A stretch of DNA of 64,000 nucleotides. Source: M3007 sp964484205. GTDB taxonomy: Bacteria > Bacteroidota > Bacteroidia > Chitinophagales > Saprospiraceae. The stretch spans positions 186,001-250,000 of the forward strand of contig CAZAEZ010000001.1 of NCBI GenBank assembly GCA_964484205.1, read 5' to 3'. Below the pieces are notes generated by a model, which saw only the letters and a program-made list of their open reading frames with translations, was not told the DNA's origin and did not search any database. Positions 8,324 through 16,786 of the stretch are shown here, piece by piece (position 1 is the stretch's first letter; the number at the start of each line of letters is the position of its first letter). Position numbers and translations under genes: made by a program.

Positions 8324-8358
8324 TTGCAAGTGGAAGCAGGTGGTATCTGCTACTTTTG
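8324..8358 (+). promoter_or_regulatory. Candidate promoter for the small lipoprotein gene
   Basis: TTG at 8324 and TACTTTTG at 8351-8358 match the Bacteroidota -33/-7 pattern, though the 24-bp spacing is longer than usual. It begins 20 bp after the MITE-like element ends. Confidence 0.35.
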
Positions 8359-8395
8359 CGAGGCAATTTTTAAACCTGTAAAACACACGTTAAAC

Positions 8396-8638
8396 ATGAA
8401 AAAAACACTTTTAGGAACACTTGCTGTATTTGTTTTGGCACTGGCCATGACGTCCTGCGGCGAAAAATTGCTGACGGAAGAACAAGTACAGGCTGAAATT
8501 CAAAAAGGCGTCGAAGCAGGCATGGGCGCAATCGAAAGCGAAGAAAATGCAAAATGCACCGCTGAATTTGAGGATCGCGCTACTGCCGAATTTGAGCGCC
8601 TGAAGGCCGAAGCAGAGGCCGCCCAAACGGTACAGTAA
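8396..8638 (+). CDS. Small lipoprotein of unknown function
   Basis: An 80-residue protein with a lipoprotein signal (MKKTLLGTLAVFVLALAMTSC; lipobox AMTSC). The mature part is a short, charged, mostly helical segment rich in Glu and Ala (LTEEQVQAEIQKGVEAG and ATAEFERLKAEAEAAQ) with one further Cys. ATG 8396 was chosen because the signal peptide starts there. No family is recognised. The next gene encodes a similar Glu/Gln-rich helical exported protein 54 bp away, and the two are probably one operon. Confidence 0.65.
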   Translation: MKKTLLGTLAVFVLALAMTSCGEKLLTEEQVQAEIQKGVEAGMGAIESEENAKCTAEFEDRATAEFERLKAEAEAAQTVQ

Positions 8639-8692
8639 CCGCTGCTGCTAAGCACACACCTTTAACATTCATTTTAAACGCAATAAAACATT

Positions 8693-9157
8693 ATGAATAA
8701 GAAAATTATTCTCGGGGCACTGGTCGTTCTTGGCGGATTTATCACATTAACGGCTTTTGGTGGCAAAACACTCGAACAGCAAAAACAGGAAATCGCCGCC
8801 GAAATCACGGCACAACTGGACGAGTTTCGGGCCCAAAAACAGGAAGAGTGCACCATGCGCATCAACGAAGAGGCCCAGCGCCGCTACAATGAGTATGTGG
8901 CCAGCCTGCCAACTACCACGGCTAAACCCGGTAGCGGCGTTAAGACAAAACCGAGAACCAAGCCGACCGTAAAGGACCCGTTGCCGCAAACTACGCCGAC
9001 TGACCCGCAAAAAACACGCAGCGGTGCAGTTCAGGAAGGCAATGTTGAAGAACAGAAAAAGCGCGGTGGCGCAATTGAACAAACCGCCGATCCGGTAAAA
9101 AAAGCTGAAGAACAGAAAAAGCGCGGCGGCGCTGTGAAAAAGGAAGGCGGCAAATAA
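8693..9157 (+). CDS. Exported Lys/Pro-rich repeat protein
   Basis: A 154-residue protein of unknown function. It has an N-terminal hydrophobic segment (residues about 5-22), then a Glu/Gln-rich helix (residues 28-70) with one Cys, then a Thr/Pro/Lys-rich disordered tail. The tail ends with two copies of EEQKKRGGA plus related QKTRSGA and EQTADPVKK pieces. The tail is very basic, suggesting contact with an acidic polymer such as a polysaccharide or nucleic acid, but this is inference. The gene ends at a strong terminator and is preceded by the small lipoprotein gene. Confidence 0.6.
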   Translation: MNKKIILGALVVLGGFITLTAFGGKTLEQQKQEIAAEITAQLDEFRAQKQEECTMRINEEAQRRYNEYVASLPTTTAKPGSGVKTKPRTKPTVKDPLPQTTPTDPQKTRSGAVQEGNVEEQKKRGGAIEQTADPVKKAEEQKKRGGAVKKEGGK

Positions 9158-9170
9158 GATTTATTCTACA

Positions 9171-9212
9171 ACAAAAAAGGGCCGACGAAGGAATTCGCCG
9201 GCCTTTTTTTGT
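9171..9212. terminator. Hairpin terminator between convergent genes
   Basis: Two 19-nt arms pair with one mismatch and one G-T pair around a GGAA loop, and have A-runs and T-runs at the base. It serves the + strand gene ending at 9157 and the - strand gene ending at 9232. Confidence 0.85.
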
Positions 9213-9231
9213 TAAAAAAGCGGATTCATGT

Positions 9232-9738
9232 TTACTTGGTATAAGTAAACGTACAGGTTTCAGAAGAACCGTCAGAGAATGTGACTGTGTATGTACCGGT
9301 GAGTGTATTGTTGGTAATAGCACCAGAACCAACAAATTTCCGGCCACCTGGATCGGTATAGTCATAGTCGATCACCTCCGCGGTTGTTGAAGAAGCAGAT
9401 GCCAGGTTGATGTCCGCTTGCAAAATGGAAGCAAAACCACCAAAATTTGAAATCTGAATTTTCGATTCGCTGATACGGGTAATTACGGCAGGTGTGGTCA
9501 GGTTGTATGTGGTGCCACCGCATACATCCGAACCGAGGTAAGAACCCAGAAATTTGGTCGCCCATTCATCGGCACATGCAGCGCCTTCATAGCCGACATT
9601 ACAAACACAAACACCTTCAAAGCAGGTGCCGTTGACGCCGCAATCCACGTCTTTGCAAGCGTCGGTATCGCCACAAGCCGGTGCGAAAGCAACCATGGCG
9701 CCAAGAAGGGCGAAGAGATAAATTAGTTTTTTGTTCAT
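9232..9738 (-). CDS. Lipoprotein with an EGF-like domain
   Basis: A 168-residue protein. The signal peptide ends in a lipobox (AFAPAC). A short EGF-like module follows at about residues 27-58, with the cysteine spacing CKDVDCGVNGTCFEGVCVC and then GYEGAAC. The C-terminal 110 residues form beta-rich sequence (YNLTTPAVITRI, GTYTVTFSDGSSETCTFTY) that looks like a lipocalin-style or jelly-roll fold. EGF-plus-beta proteins of this kind are common in Saprospiraceae envelopes. The ligand is unknown. Confidence 0.65.
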   Translation of the reverse strand: MNKKLIYLFALLGAMVAFAPACGDTDACKDVDCGVNGTCFEGVCVCNVGYEGAACADEWATKFLGSYLGSDVCGGTTYNLTTPAVITRISESKIQISNFGGFASILQADINLASASSTTAEVIDYDYTDPGGRKFVGSGAITNNTLTGTYTVTFSDGSSETCTFTYTK

Positions 9739-9785
9739 TGTAGAATGTTTTTGTGTGATGGATAATGTATTTTCAAAGTTCGTGG

Positions 9786-9793
9786 CAAAAATA
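9786..9793 (-). promoter_or_regulatory. Candidate -7 element for the EGF-like lipoprotein gene
   Basis: On the - strand it reads TATTTTTG, matching TAnnTTTG, and lies 48 bp upstream of the ATG at 9738. Confidence 0.3.
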
Positions 9794-9927
9794 GTGAAAA
9801 GGTGGATGCCGCTGCGCTAATTGACGCAAGATTTGACTTGAATCTTGTGCGCCGGCGCCTTTAACATACCGCATTTCCAAAACATTAACACCTGCATGTT
9901 CATATCTTGCCGGAAAATCAGCGTGTT

Positions 9928-10578
9928 ATGCAACACCATAAATTAACCGTAAGTAAGACGGCACAATTTTATCAGCTCGGCGAAACCGGACCCCATGTCC
10001 GGCAACTTTGGATCGTTTGCCACGGCTACGCCCAACTGGCCTCCGAGTTTATCCGGGATTTTGAACTTGTAAATACCGGCGATGTCGTCATCGTGGCGCC
10101 CGAAGGATTGAACCATTTTTATAAAAAAGGATTCAATGGCGATGTCGGCGCTACCTGGATGACCCGTCATTGCCGGGAAGACGAAATTGCCGACAACGGC
10201 GCCTACCTGGAGGCCTTGCTTAACCGCTATCGGGCACTGCTCCCCGGCAACGTCCGGATAATCTTACTCGGGTTTTCCCAGGGAACAGCCACAATATGCC
10301 GCTGGATTTTGCGCTACCATCCCCATTTTCACGATTTGGTGTTGTGGGCAGGCATGCCGCCGGAAGACCTCGATTATCAGGCTCATAAAGATTATTTGGC
10401 AGATAAAAACCTGTACCTGCTGTACGGCTCCAATGACCCGTTTTTAACCCCGGACCGTTTTTCCGAACTCAAGGAAATTGAACAATCGGGCGGGATCGAT
10501 TTTGAAGAAAACCGTTTTGAAGGAGGGCATGAAATCCCGGATGCGGCGCTTCAAAATTTGTTGAAAAAACTAAACTGA
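9928..10578 (+). CDS. Phospholipase/carboxylesterase family hydrolase
   Basis: A 216-residue alpha/beta hydrolase. ATG 9928 is chosen over an in-frame TTG at 9907. The nucleophile elbow is GFSQG (LLGFSQGTATICRW), the acid is likely the Asp of YGSNDPFLTP, and the base is the His of EGGHEIP. The N-terminal WIVCHGYAQLASEF gives the oxyanion-hole HGY. This order and the length fit the phospholipase/carboxylesterase family (YpfH-like), which hydrolyses short acyl esters. It has no signal peptide. The natural substrate cannot be deduced. Confidence 0.85.
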   Translation: MQHHKLTVSKTAQFYQLGETGPHVRQLWIVCHGYAQLASEFIRDFELVNTGDVVIVAPEGLNHFYKKGFNGDVGATWMTRHCREDEIADNGAYLEALLNRYRALLPGNVRIILLGFSQGTATICRWILRYHPHFHDLVLWAGMPPEDLDYQAHKDYLADKNLYLLYGSNDPFLTPDRFSELKEIEQSGGIDFEENRFEGGHEIPDAALQNLLKKLN

Positions 10579-10705
10579 CTGCATCCGGATATGCTTCCGA
10601 TCAGTACCAATTCTATACCTTCGCAGTCGCTGATTCCGGCCCACGCCGAATTAGCCCCGCTGTAAGCATCTAACATTCAACACCTTACTTGAACAATTTT
10701 GCTGA

Positions 10706-13204
10706 ATGGATTTCAAAAAAGTACTTCCGCACCTGATTGCCGTATTCTCCATCGCCGCCGTTGCGGCCATTTTTTTTGCACCCAATGCATTCAGCGGGAA
10801 AGTGCTGGCGCAACCGGACAACGACAAGGCGCGGGGCATGCAAACCGAAATTCAACATTACATAAAAACGGAAGGGGAGGCGCCGCTTTGGACGAACAGT
10901 GCCTTCGGCGGCATGCCATCATACCAGATATATTCACCGATAAAGGGCAATTTAACCAGGCCCGTTTTCAATGCGCTCCTGCTGTGGACCGATATCAGCA
11001 GCAGCATCTGGACCCAGGTGATGCTGGCCATGTTGATGACTTACCTTTTGCTGATTGTTCTGAAGGTCGACTGGCGGATCGCAATTTTCGGAGCGCTGTC
11101 CTACGGCATTACCACGTACAATATCGACATCATAGGCGCCGGCCACACCACGAAAATGATTGCCCTTGCCCTGGCGCCGGGCGTACTCACCGGCCTGGTA
11201 CTTGCCTTTAACGGGCGATTATTGTTGGGCGGGGCGCTTATGGCCATGTTCCTGGCCATTCAGGTATATGCAAATCACGTTCAGATCACCTACTACACGC
11301 TGATTCTCAGTGGGCTGTATTTTTTGGCTAAACTGATTGATGCCGTCCGTGAGAAAACGTTTGTAAACTGGGGAAAAACCGTCGCTGTGTGTGCCCTGGC
11401 TATAGTTTTGGGCTTTGCTTCAAATCTTTCCCGGCTTTGGCCGACATATGAATACAGCCAGGAGACGATCCGGGGAAAATCGGAGCTGACGCAAAAAAAG
11501 TCGAAAGGCGACGGGCTGGATAAAGATTATTTGTTCGGCTGGAGTTACGGAATCGAGGAAAGCCTGACTTTGCTGGTTCCGCATTTTGCCGGCGGCGGTG
11601 GCGGCGAGGCGTATGACGACACAAAACTGTTTAAGGCGGTAGATCCTTCCCTGCGCAATCAAATCCAGGGCCTGTTTTACGCCGGCGAGCAACCCTTCGT
11701 CGGCACGGCAATTTATTTTGGCGCCATCGTTTTTTTTCTGTTCATACTCGGCGCTTTTTTAGTGCCGGGCAGCCCAAAATACTGGCTGCTGGCCGGCGGC
11801 CTGCTCATGGTTTCTTTGGCCTGGGGGAAATATTTTTTCCTCAACTACCTGTTTTACGATTATCTCCCGATGTTCAAAAAATTCAGGGCGGTATCCATGG
11901 CCCTTGGTGTCGGGCAGTTTTGCTTTGCCCTGCTGGGCGCCCTGGCGTTGCAAAGCCTGAACAATCCGGATATTTCGGTTGAAAAGAAAAAAAAGGCGCT
12001 GTGGTGGGCCCTGGGTATTACAGCTGGGCTTTGCCTGCTGGCCCTGCTGCTTGGCGGCGCTACCGGGCAGTACGATAAAGCCCTGGAAAATCAGCCCCAA
12101 TTGCTGGCCCTGCTGCATGAAGACCGTGCCGACATGCTTCGCAGCGATGTTTTTCGGTCGCTAGGGTTTATTGCGGTTGCCGCTGGTTTGATCTGGTTCT
12201 ACTTGCAGGGACGGATTAAAGCCGGCTGGGCAGTGGTTTTAATTGCCTTGTTTTCACTTGCCGACAATTGGATGGTGTGTACCCGCACGCTCACCGCAAA
12301 GGATTACGAAAGCAAACGCGCGGCATTGGCGCCGCCGCCCGAACAGCCTTATGACCAGCAAATCAAACAAGACACCGACTTGCATTACCGGGTTTTGGAC
12401 CTGTCGCGCGGCAGCATAACTGCCAACGCAACCACATCCTATTTTCACAAAAGTCTGAGCGGATACCATGCCGCCAAATTGCAGCGGTACCAGGAGGTAG
12501 TCGATTCTTTTTTCAATGTGGGTTTGGAAAAAAACCTGCACGTGGTAGGCATGTTCAATGGAAAATACATCGTCAGCCAGGAGGGCGATATTTTCCCAAA
12601 TCCCAACGCATGCGGGAATGCCTGGTTTGTAAATGCCTATGAAACGGCAACCGATGCCGACGCTGAGCTGAGTGCTTTGCGCAGCCTCAACCCAAAAGAT
12701 ATGGCCGTTATTCAGGAAAGCGTTGCTGCCGACAACCTCAAGAATTTTACAATCCGCCCCGACAGCAATGCGCAAATCCGGTTGGTCCGTTACCATCCGG
12801 ACAAGATGGAATATGAATACTCCGCAGCAACGGAGCAGTTGGCGGTATTTTCAGAGATTTACTACCCGCCGTCGAAAGGTTGGAGTTGCTATCTCAACGG
12901 CCAACCGGCTCCTGATTTTTTCCGGGCAGATTATCTGTTGCGTGCCATGCGATTACCGGCTGGTCAAAACATGAAGCTCGAAATGCGCTTTGAGCCGAGG
13001 TCGTATTTTTTAGGCGAAAAAATTGCCTATGCGGCTTCCGGACTGGTTTTGCTGGCAGTTCTAGTCGCCTTCTACTTTTGGTACCGGAACCGAACACCCG
13101 ATTCGCCGAACCGGCTCACCGACATGCCCGAGCCGGCGGAAAAAAGCAGGAAGGAACAACGTGCTCCGAAAAATGAGCGGAAACCACAGCGGCGCAAAAA
13201 ATAG
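10706..13204 (+). CDS. YfhO-type polytopic membrane protein
   Basis: An 832-residue protein of the YfhO family as found in Bacteroidota. About a dozen hydrophobic segments span residues 10-520, a soluble domain covers about 530-750, a last transmembrane segment lies near 770-795, and the tail is strongly basic (KSRKEQRAPKNERKPQRRKK). The sequence APLWTNSAFGGMPSYQIYSP after the first membrane segment is typical of the family. Gram-positive YfhO is linked to glycosylation of cell-surface polymers. The neighbouring glycosyltransferase and FkbM genes fit a surface-glycan role, but the reaction is not established. Confidence 0.8.
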   Translation: MDFKKVLPHLIAVFSIAAVAAIFFAPNAFSGKVLAQPDNDKARGMQTEIQHYIKTEGEAPLWTNSAFGGMPSYQIYSPIKGNLTRPVFNALLLWTDISSSIWTQVMLAMLMTYLLLIVLKVDWRIAIFGALSYGITTYNIDIIGAGHTTKMIALALAPGVLTGLVLAFNGRLLLGGALMAMFLAIQVYANHVQITYYTLILSGLYFLAKLIDAVREKTFVNWGKTVAVCALAIVLGFASNLSRLWPTYEYSQETIRGKSELTQKKSKGDGLDKDYLFGWSYGIEESLTLLVPHFAGGGGGEAYDDTKLFKAVDPSLRNQIQGLFYAGEQPFVGTAIYFGAIVFFLFILGAFLVPGSPKYWLLAGGLLMVSLAWGKYFFLNYLFYDYLPMFKKFRAVSMALGVGQFCFALLGALALQSLNNPDISVEKKKKALWWALGITAGLCLLALLLGGATGQYDKALENQPQLLALLHEDRADMLRSDVFRSLGFIAVAAGLIWFYLQGRIKAGWAVVLIALFSLADNWMVCTRTLTAKDYESKRAALAPPPEQPYDQQIKQDTDLHYRVLDLSRGSITANATTSYFHKSLSGYHAAKLQRYQEVVDSFFNVGLEKNLHVVGMFNGKYIVSQEGDIFPNPNACGNAWFVNAYETATDADAELSALRSLNPKDMAVIQESVAADNLKNFTIRPDSNAQIRLVRYHPDKMEYEYSAATEQLAVFSEIYYPPSKGWSCYLNGQPAPDFFRADYLLRAMRLPAGQNMKLEMRFEPRSYFLGEKIAYAASGLVLLAVLVAFYFWYRNRTPDSPNRLTDMPEPAEKSRKEQRAPKNERKPQRRKK

Positions 13205-13217
13205 GGCCGGGCAGGAA

Positions 13218-14435
13218 TCAGGTGTTTAAAAGTTTGTGGTATACTTCGATCAAGGCCGATCCGACTACGGTATTGGAGTACTGCGTTTCCGCTTTGATGC
13301 GTGCAGCCTGACGAACCTGGGCATGTTCTTTTTTGGGCATTGCTGCCAACCAATAAATTCCTGCCGCAAATTGTTCGCTGTTGCGCTGGGGGGCGATATA
13401 GCCCTGAATTCGGTGCCCGACCATTTGCGGGATGCCTCCGGTGTCAAAACCAACAACAGGCGTGCCACAGGCCAATGCTTCCAAAACCGTATTCGGCAGG
13501 TTGTCTTCGAGCGATGGAATGGCAAAAATATCGGCAGTTCCATAGATCAAGGCCAATTGCTCCGTGTCGCGGACCATACCGAGCACATGGGTAGGGTAGG
13601 GCAGTTGGGGTAAGTTTTGCTGGTCGACATTGCCGATGACCACCACCTCAAGTGCACAATCCGGTCGGTTATTTTTTAAAAAATTTAAAGCCTCGCGGAG
13701 ATAACGGAATCCCTTGCGTTCCTCCTGCACTTTCACTGCGGCAAAAAGCAGTACTGTTGCATCTTCAGCGATGCCTTTTTCGCTTCGAAACTGTTTTATG
13801 GAAGTTTCTGTGGCTGGTTGATATTGCCGGGTATCAATTGGCGTTGGCATCGACAAAACAGAATATTCCTGAAGCAAGCTACTTGAACGCGCTTCATTTG
13901 CCAGCCAATCGCTATGCGCAATGAACTGCATATTTTCCGGAAGCATGGAATGCTTACGTTTCCAGACCTGATTGGACAGATCGGTCGGCGCCGGCTTGCG
14001 GAGGTAAGGGCAATGGCCACACTGTTTGCGGTAGTTTACACAAGTACCGCTGTAGTGGCAGCCTCCGGTGAATGCCCACATATCGTGCAATGACCAGACC
14101 AGCGGTTTACCCAGCGCAGCGAGCGCACGAATTTGTTTCAGCGATAAAAAGCCCTGATTTATCCAATGCAGATGCAGCACATCGGCTTGTTGCACCCAGG
14201 GGTGCCGGACAAGGTCGTAGCCAAAATTTGCCAATGAAAAAGCAAAGCGCACAGATTTGTCGCGTTCGTAGGGCAAAAAGGAAAGTTTTTCAGCATAAAA
14301 AGGCCAGCGGCTCCACATGTCGGCACTGGTGATAAGATTGGAGAACTGGCCACATTCCAGCAAAGCGCCATGTAGCCGACGGCAGGAAGTCGCAGCGCCG
14401 CCGTGTGGGTAGGTTGAAAAGTGTAAAATATTCAT
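13218..14435 (-). CDS. Glycosyltransferase, GT4 family
   Basis: A 405-residue GT-B glycosyltransferase. The N-terminal strand MNILHFSTYPHGGAATSC carries the glycine-rich donor-side loop. ADVLHLHWINQG and LVWSLHDMWAFTGGCHYSG are typical of GT4 enzymes acting on exopolysaccharide. The C-terminal donor domain has VLLFAAVKVQEERKGFRYL and the EX7E-type motif in SLEDNLPNTVLEALACGTPV followed by GFDTGGIPQMV. It starts inside the stop of the FkbM methyltransferase gene (4-bp overlap), so the two are translationally coupled and probably act on the same glycan. Confidence 0.88.
   Translation of the reverse strand: MNILHFSTYPHGGAATSCRRLHGALLECGQFSNLITSADMWSRWPFYAEKLSFLPYERDKSVRFAFSLANFGYDLVRHPWVQQADVLHLHWINQGFLSLKQIRALAALGKPLVWSLHDMWAFTGGCHYSGTCVNYRKQCGHCPYLRKPAPTDLSNQVWKRKHSMLPENMQFIAHSDWLANEARSSSLLQEYSVLSMPTPIDTRQYQPATETSIKQFRSEKGIAEDATVLLFAAVKVQEERKGFRYLREALNFLKNNRPDCALEVVVIGNVDQQNLPQLPYPTHVLGMVRDTEQLALIYGTADIFAIPSLEDNLPNTVLEALACGTPVVGFDTGGIPQMVGHRIQGYIAPQRNSEQFAAGIYWLAAMPKKEHAQVRQAARIKAETQYSNTVVGSALIEVYHKLLNT
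13589..13601 (+). other. Two overlapping KOPS-like octamers
   Basis: GGGTAGGGTAGGG holds two overlapping GGGTAGGG copies pointing rightwards. It lies in the GT4 gene, on the non-coding strand. Confidence 0.55.
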
Positions 14436-15232
14436 CGGGATTTCGGAATATCTGCAGACTCATGGAGAAAAGTAAAATTTCGGCAATCCGGCTCCTGTGC
14501 AATTATTCGGTAACCCGCCGCAGTCAAAGCATCAATTGAATTTCTGATCCGGGCCATATAGTTCCCGTCCAGATGATTACTGGCAGTTTCATCATACTCG
14601 ACGCACAAAACTCCGATTGGGATTTTTGCAGATATAACTGCGTTAAGAATCTGATATTCAGCGCCTTCCACGTCCAGTTTCAACAGGTCGACATGTTGGT
14701 GGCCAAGCTCGTCAAGTACACTTTGCAGGGTGCGCACCGGTACCTGAATGGATGTATCGGATTTCTGTAAATTGACCAGGGAGTGCGACACATGCGCCTG
14801 GTTTTCCGGCATAAAAAAATTCAGGGTACCCGCTGTGTCCCAGATGCCAAACGGATGCAGTCGCAGCCGGTCGGCCAGTTCGGTAGGGTAGGGCGGATAA
14901 ACTCCGCCGGGGCTGGTTGCGCAAGCCATTCGTTCTCCGTTCTTTAGGGATGTAATCAGATTTTCAACATGCTGCACGGCACGCGGTGTCGGGTCAAAAA
15001 TATCCACCGTGCATCCAAACCGGTGTGCAATTTCCAGATCAAAAGAAACATCTTCTCCGGCGCCCACGAGGTAGCAAACCGAATCGGCATGCAGAAAATT
15101 TTTGGGGATGATCCAGCCGCCATACTGCGTTCCAAATCGTTCCACCGGCACGTGGGTGTCGATGTGGATATTGAGATTGCCTTCCGTCCATTTCCGGAAT
15201 TTGCGGTAAACTTTTTCAAAAACAGGCAGCAT
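14432..15232 (-). CDS. FkbM family methyltransferase
   Basis: A 266-residue protein from ATG 15232; a TTG at 15259 would add nine residues. The FkbM signature is HVDLLKLDVEGAEYQIL near residue 180, which holds the conserved KxDxEGxE. SAM is bound around VCYLVGAGEDVSFDLE. FkbM enzymes O-methylate sugars or polyketides. Next to glycosyltransferases the usual substrate is a surface sugar. It comes first in a two-gene operon with the GT4 gene, and the ends overlap as ATGA. Confidence 0.88.
   Translation of the reverse strand: MLPVFEKVYRKFRKWTEGNLNIHIDTHVPVERFGTQYGGWIIPKNFLHADSVCYLVGAGEDVSFDLEIAHRFGCTVDIFDPTPRAVQHVENLITSLKNGERMACATSPGGVYPPYPTELADRLRLHPFGIWDTAGTLNFFMPENQAHVSHSLVNLQKSDTSIQVPVRTLQSVLDELGHQHVDLLKLDVEGAEYQILNAVISAKIPIGVLCVEYDETASNHLDGNYMARIRNSIDALTAAGYRIIAQEPDCRNFTFLHESADIPKSR
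14886..14893 (+). other. KOPS-like octamer GGGTAGGG
   Basis: Points rightwards. It lies in the FkbM gene, on the non-coding strand. Confidence 0.5.
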
Positions 15233-15284
15233 CGTTGGAATACCTTTAATTTGGCCCAAAACTCTAAACTTTTGCGCAAATTGT

Positions 15285-16205
15285 ATGGCTTGTCAGGTAC
15301 CCGTTTTGCTTTTATCTTTCAATCGGCCCAACGAGACGCGTATGGTGCTCGAACAAATCCGGCTGGCAGCTCCAATCCGGTTGTATGCACATTGCGACGG
15401 TCCCCGGCCCGGATCAAAAGCTGATCTGAAAAATGTCGAAGCCGTTCACCAGCTCATTGAGCGCAAAGGGCCCGGTGCCTGTACCGAGTTGCGAACACTT
15501 TTCCGGACCGAAAATCTCGGACTTCGGCGCGGTGTTTACGAAGCACTGAATTGGTTTTTCAGCCAGGAAGAATACGGGATCATTCTGGAAGATGATTGTG
15601 TGCCCGACCTGTCTTTTTTTACATACTGCACAGAATTGCTTGATCAGTACCGGGATGAAAAACAGGTTATGCATATCGCAGGCTCAAATCTGGCCGAAAC
15701 GGAATGCCGGCACATCTCCACGAGTTATTTATTTTCAAATCTGGCGTTTGTGTGGGGCTGGGCATCCTGGCGCCGTGCCTGGCAACAAATGCAAATTGAC
15801 CTGGATGGACTTGAGGTATTTGAACGAAATAACGAATTGGAGCGTTTCCTTGGCGATCCAGTAGCCAGGCATTATTTGCAGGACAAATTTGAAGAAACCC
15901 GTGCCGAAAAAAACAACTCATGGGCCTATGCCTGGTTATACAGTATCATTCAAAATGAGGGCTTGTGTATTGTACCAAAAGTGAATCTTATTCAAAACCG
16001 GGGGATTGGTGGTGAAAATGCGACTAATACCAGGAAAAGGAATAAGCGTGCAAGTTTGCAGGCCCAAGCCATGGAATTTCCAATGGTACATCCGGATCGC
16101 ATTCAGGCACATAAGCACCTAGAACTGGTTTTTTTCTACAAAACACAAAAAAGCCGCTGGCGTTTGAAAATCTGGGGCCTCTTGCGCGCCTTGGGCTTGC
16201 GCTAA
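15285..16205 (+). CDS. Glycosyltransferase, GT-A fold (GNT-I/HlpA-like)
   Basis: A 306-residue protein. The N-terminus VPVLLLSFNRPNETRMVLEQI is the nucleotide-binding strand of a GT-A enzyme. EYGIILEDDCVPDLSFF holds the metal-binding EDD motif at about residue 105. FVWGWASWRRAW and NNSWAYAWLYSI are typical of the family often annotated as nucleotide-diphospho-sugar transferase or hemolytic protein HlpA-like. No membrane segment is present. It is transcribed divergently from the FkbM/GT4 pair and likely works on the same glycan. Confidence 0.8.
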   Translation: MACQVPVLLLSFNRPNETRMVLEQIRLAAPIRLYAHCDGPRPGSKADLKNVEAVHQLIERKGPGACTELRTLFRTENLGLRRGVYEALNWFFSQEEYGIILEDDCVPDLSFFTYCTELLDQYRDEKQVMHIAGSNLAETECRHISTSYLFSNLAFVWGWASWRRAWQQMQIDLDGLEVFERNNELERFLGDPVARHYLQDKFEETRAEKNNSWAYAWLYSIIQNEGLCIVPKVNLIQNRGIGGENATNTRKRNKRASLQAQAMEFPMVHPDRIQAHKHLELVFFYKTQKSRWRLKIWGLLRALGLR

Positions 16206-16231
16206 CGATTTTAATTTGCTTTCAGCACACA

Positions 16232-16777
16232 ATGCGGAACTATATCATTTACGACCTTGAAGCCACCTGCTGGGAGAATAACCTTGATGGGTATGTGCAG
16301 GAAACGATTGAAATTGGCGCGTTTCGGCTCAATCATTTTGGCGAAGTGCGCGGAAAATTTAATCGTTTTATCCGGCCGGTCCTACACCCTACACTTTCGT
16401 CTTTTTGCCGCCAGTTAACCAGTATTTCACAAATTGACATAAACCGGGCTGGTACCTTTCCGGAGGTCATCCATGAATTTTGGGATTGGGCTCGTATTGA
16501 TGAGGAGGACTATGTGCTTTGCTCCTGGGGATCATTTGACAAAAAAATGTTTATCAACGATTGCAAACTACACGAGTTGGATGAGAGTTGGGCGGCACTC
16601 CATGCCAATTTAAAAGCTGAATACATGGCTATGAAACGCCTCCGCCGCCCTGTTGGTCTTCGGAAGGCCGTCGAACGGGAGGATATACTTTTTACCGGTG
16701 TGCATCACCGGGGCATTTCCGATGCAGAAAACCTGACCAAGTTGTTTATCAAATACCTAGGGCAATGGAGCGTTTAG
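16232..16777 (+). CDS. 3'-5' exonuclease, DEDDh family
   Basis: A 181-residue stand-alone exonuclease. ExoI is YDLEATCW (Asp8, Glu10), ExoII lies around SWGSFDKKMF, and ExoIII is HRGISDAENL (His and Asp at about residues 159 and 164). The pattern resembles ERI-1/KapD-like exonucleases, which trim single-stranded RNA or DNA ends, more than the DnaQ proofreading subunit. It follows the glycosyltransferase gene by 26 bp but has no functional link to it. Confidence 0.85.
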   Translation: MRNYIIYDLEATCWENNLDGYVQETIEIGAFRLNHFGEVRGKFNRFIRPVLHPTLSSFCRQLTSISQIDINRAGTFPEVIHEFWDWARIDEEDYVLCSWGSFDKKMFINDCKLHELDESWAALHANLKAEYMAMKRLRRPVGLRKAVEREDILFTGVHHRGISDAENLTKLFIKYLGQWSV

Positions 16778-16786
16778 GCGGGTAAT

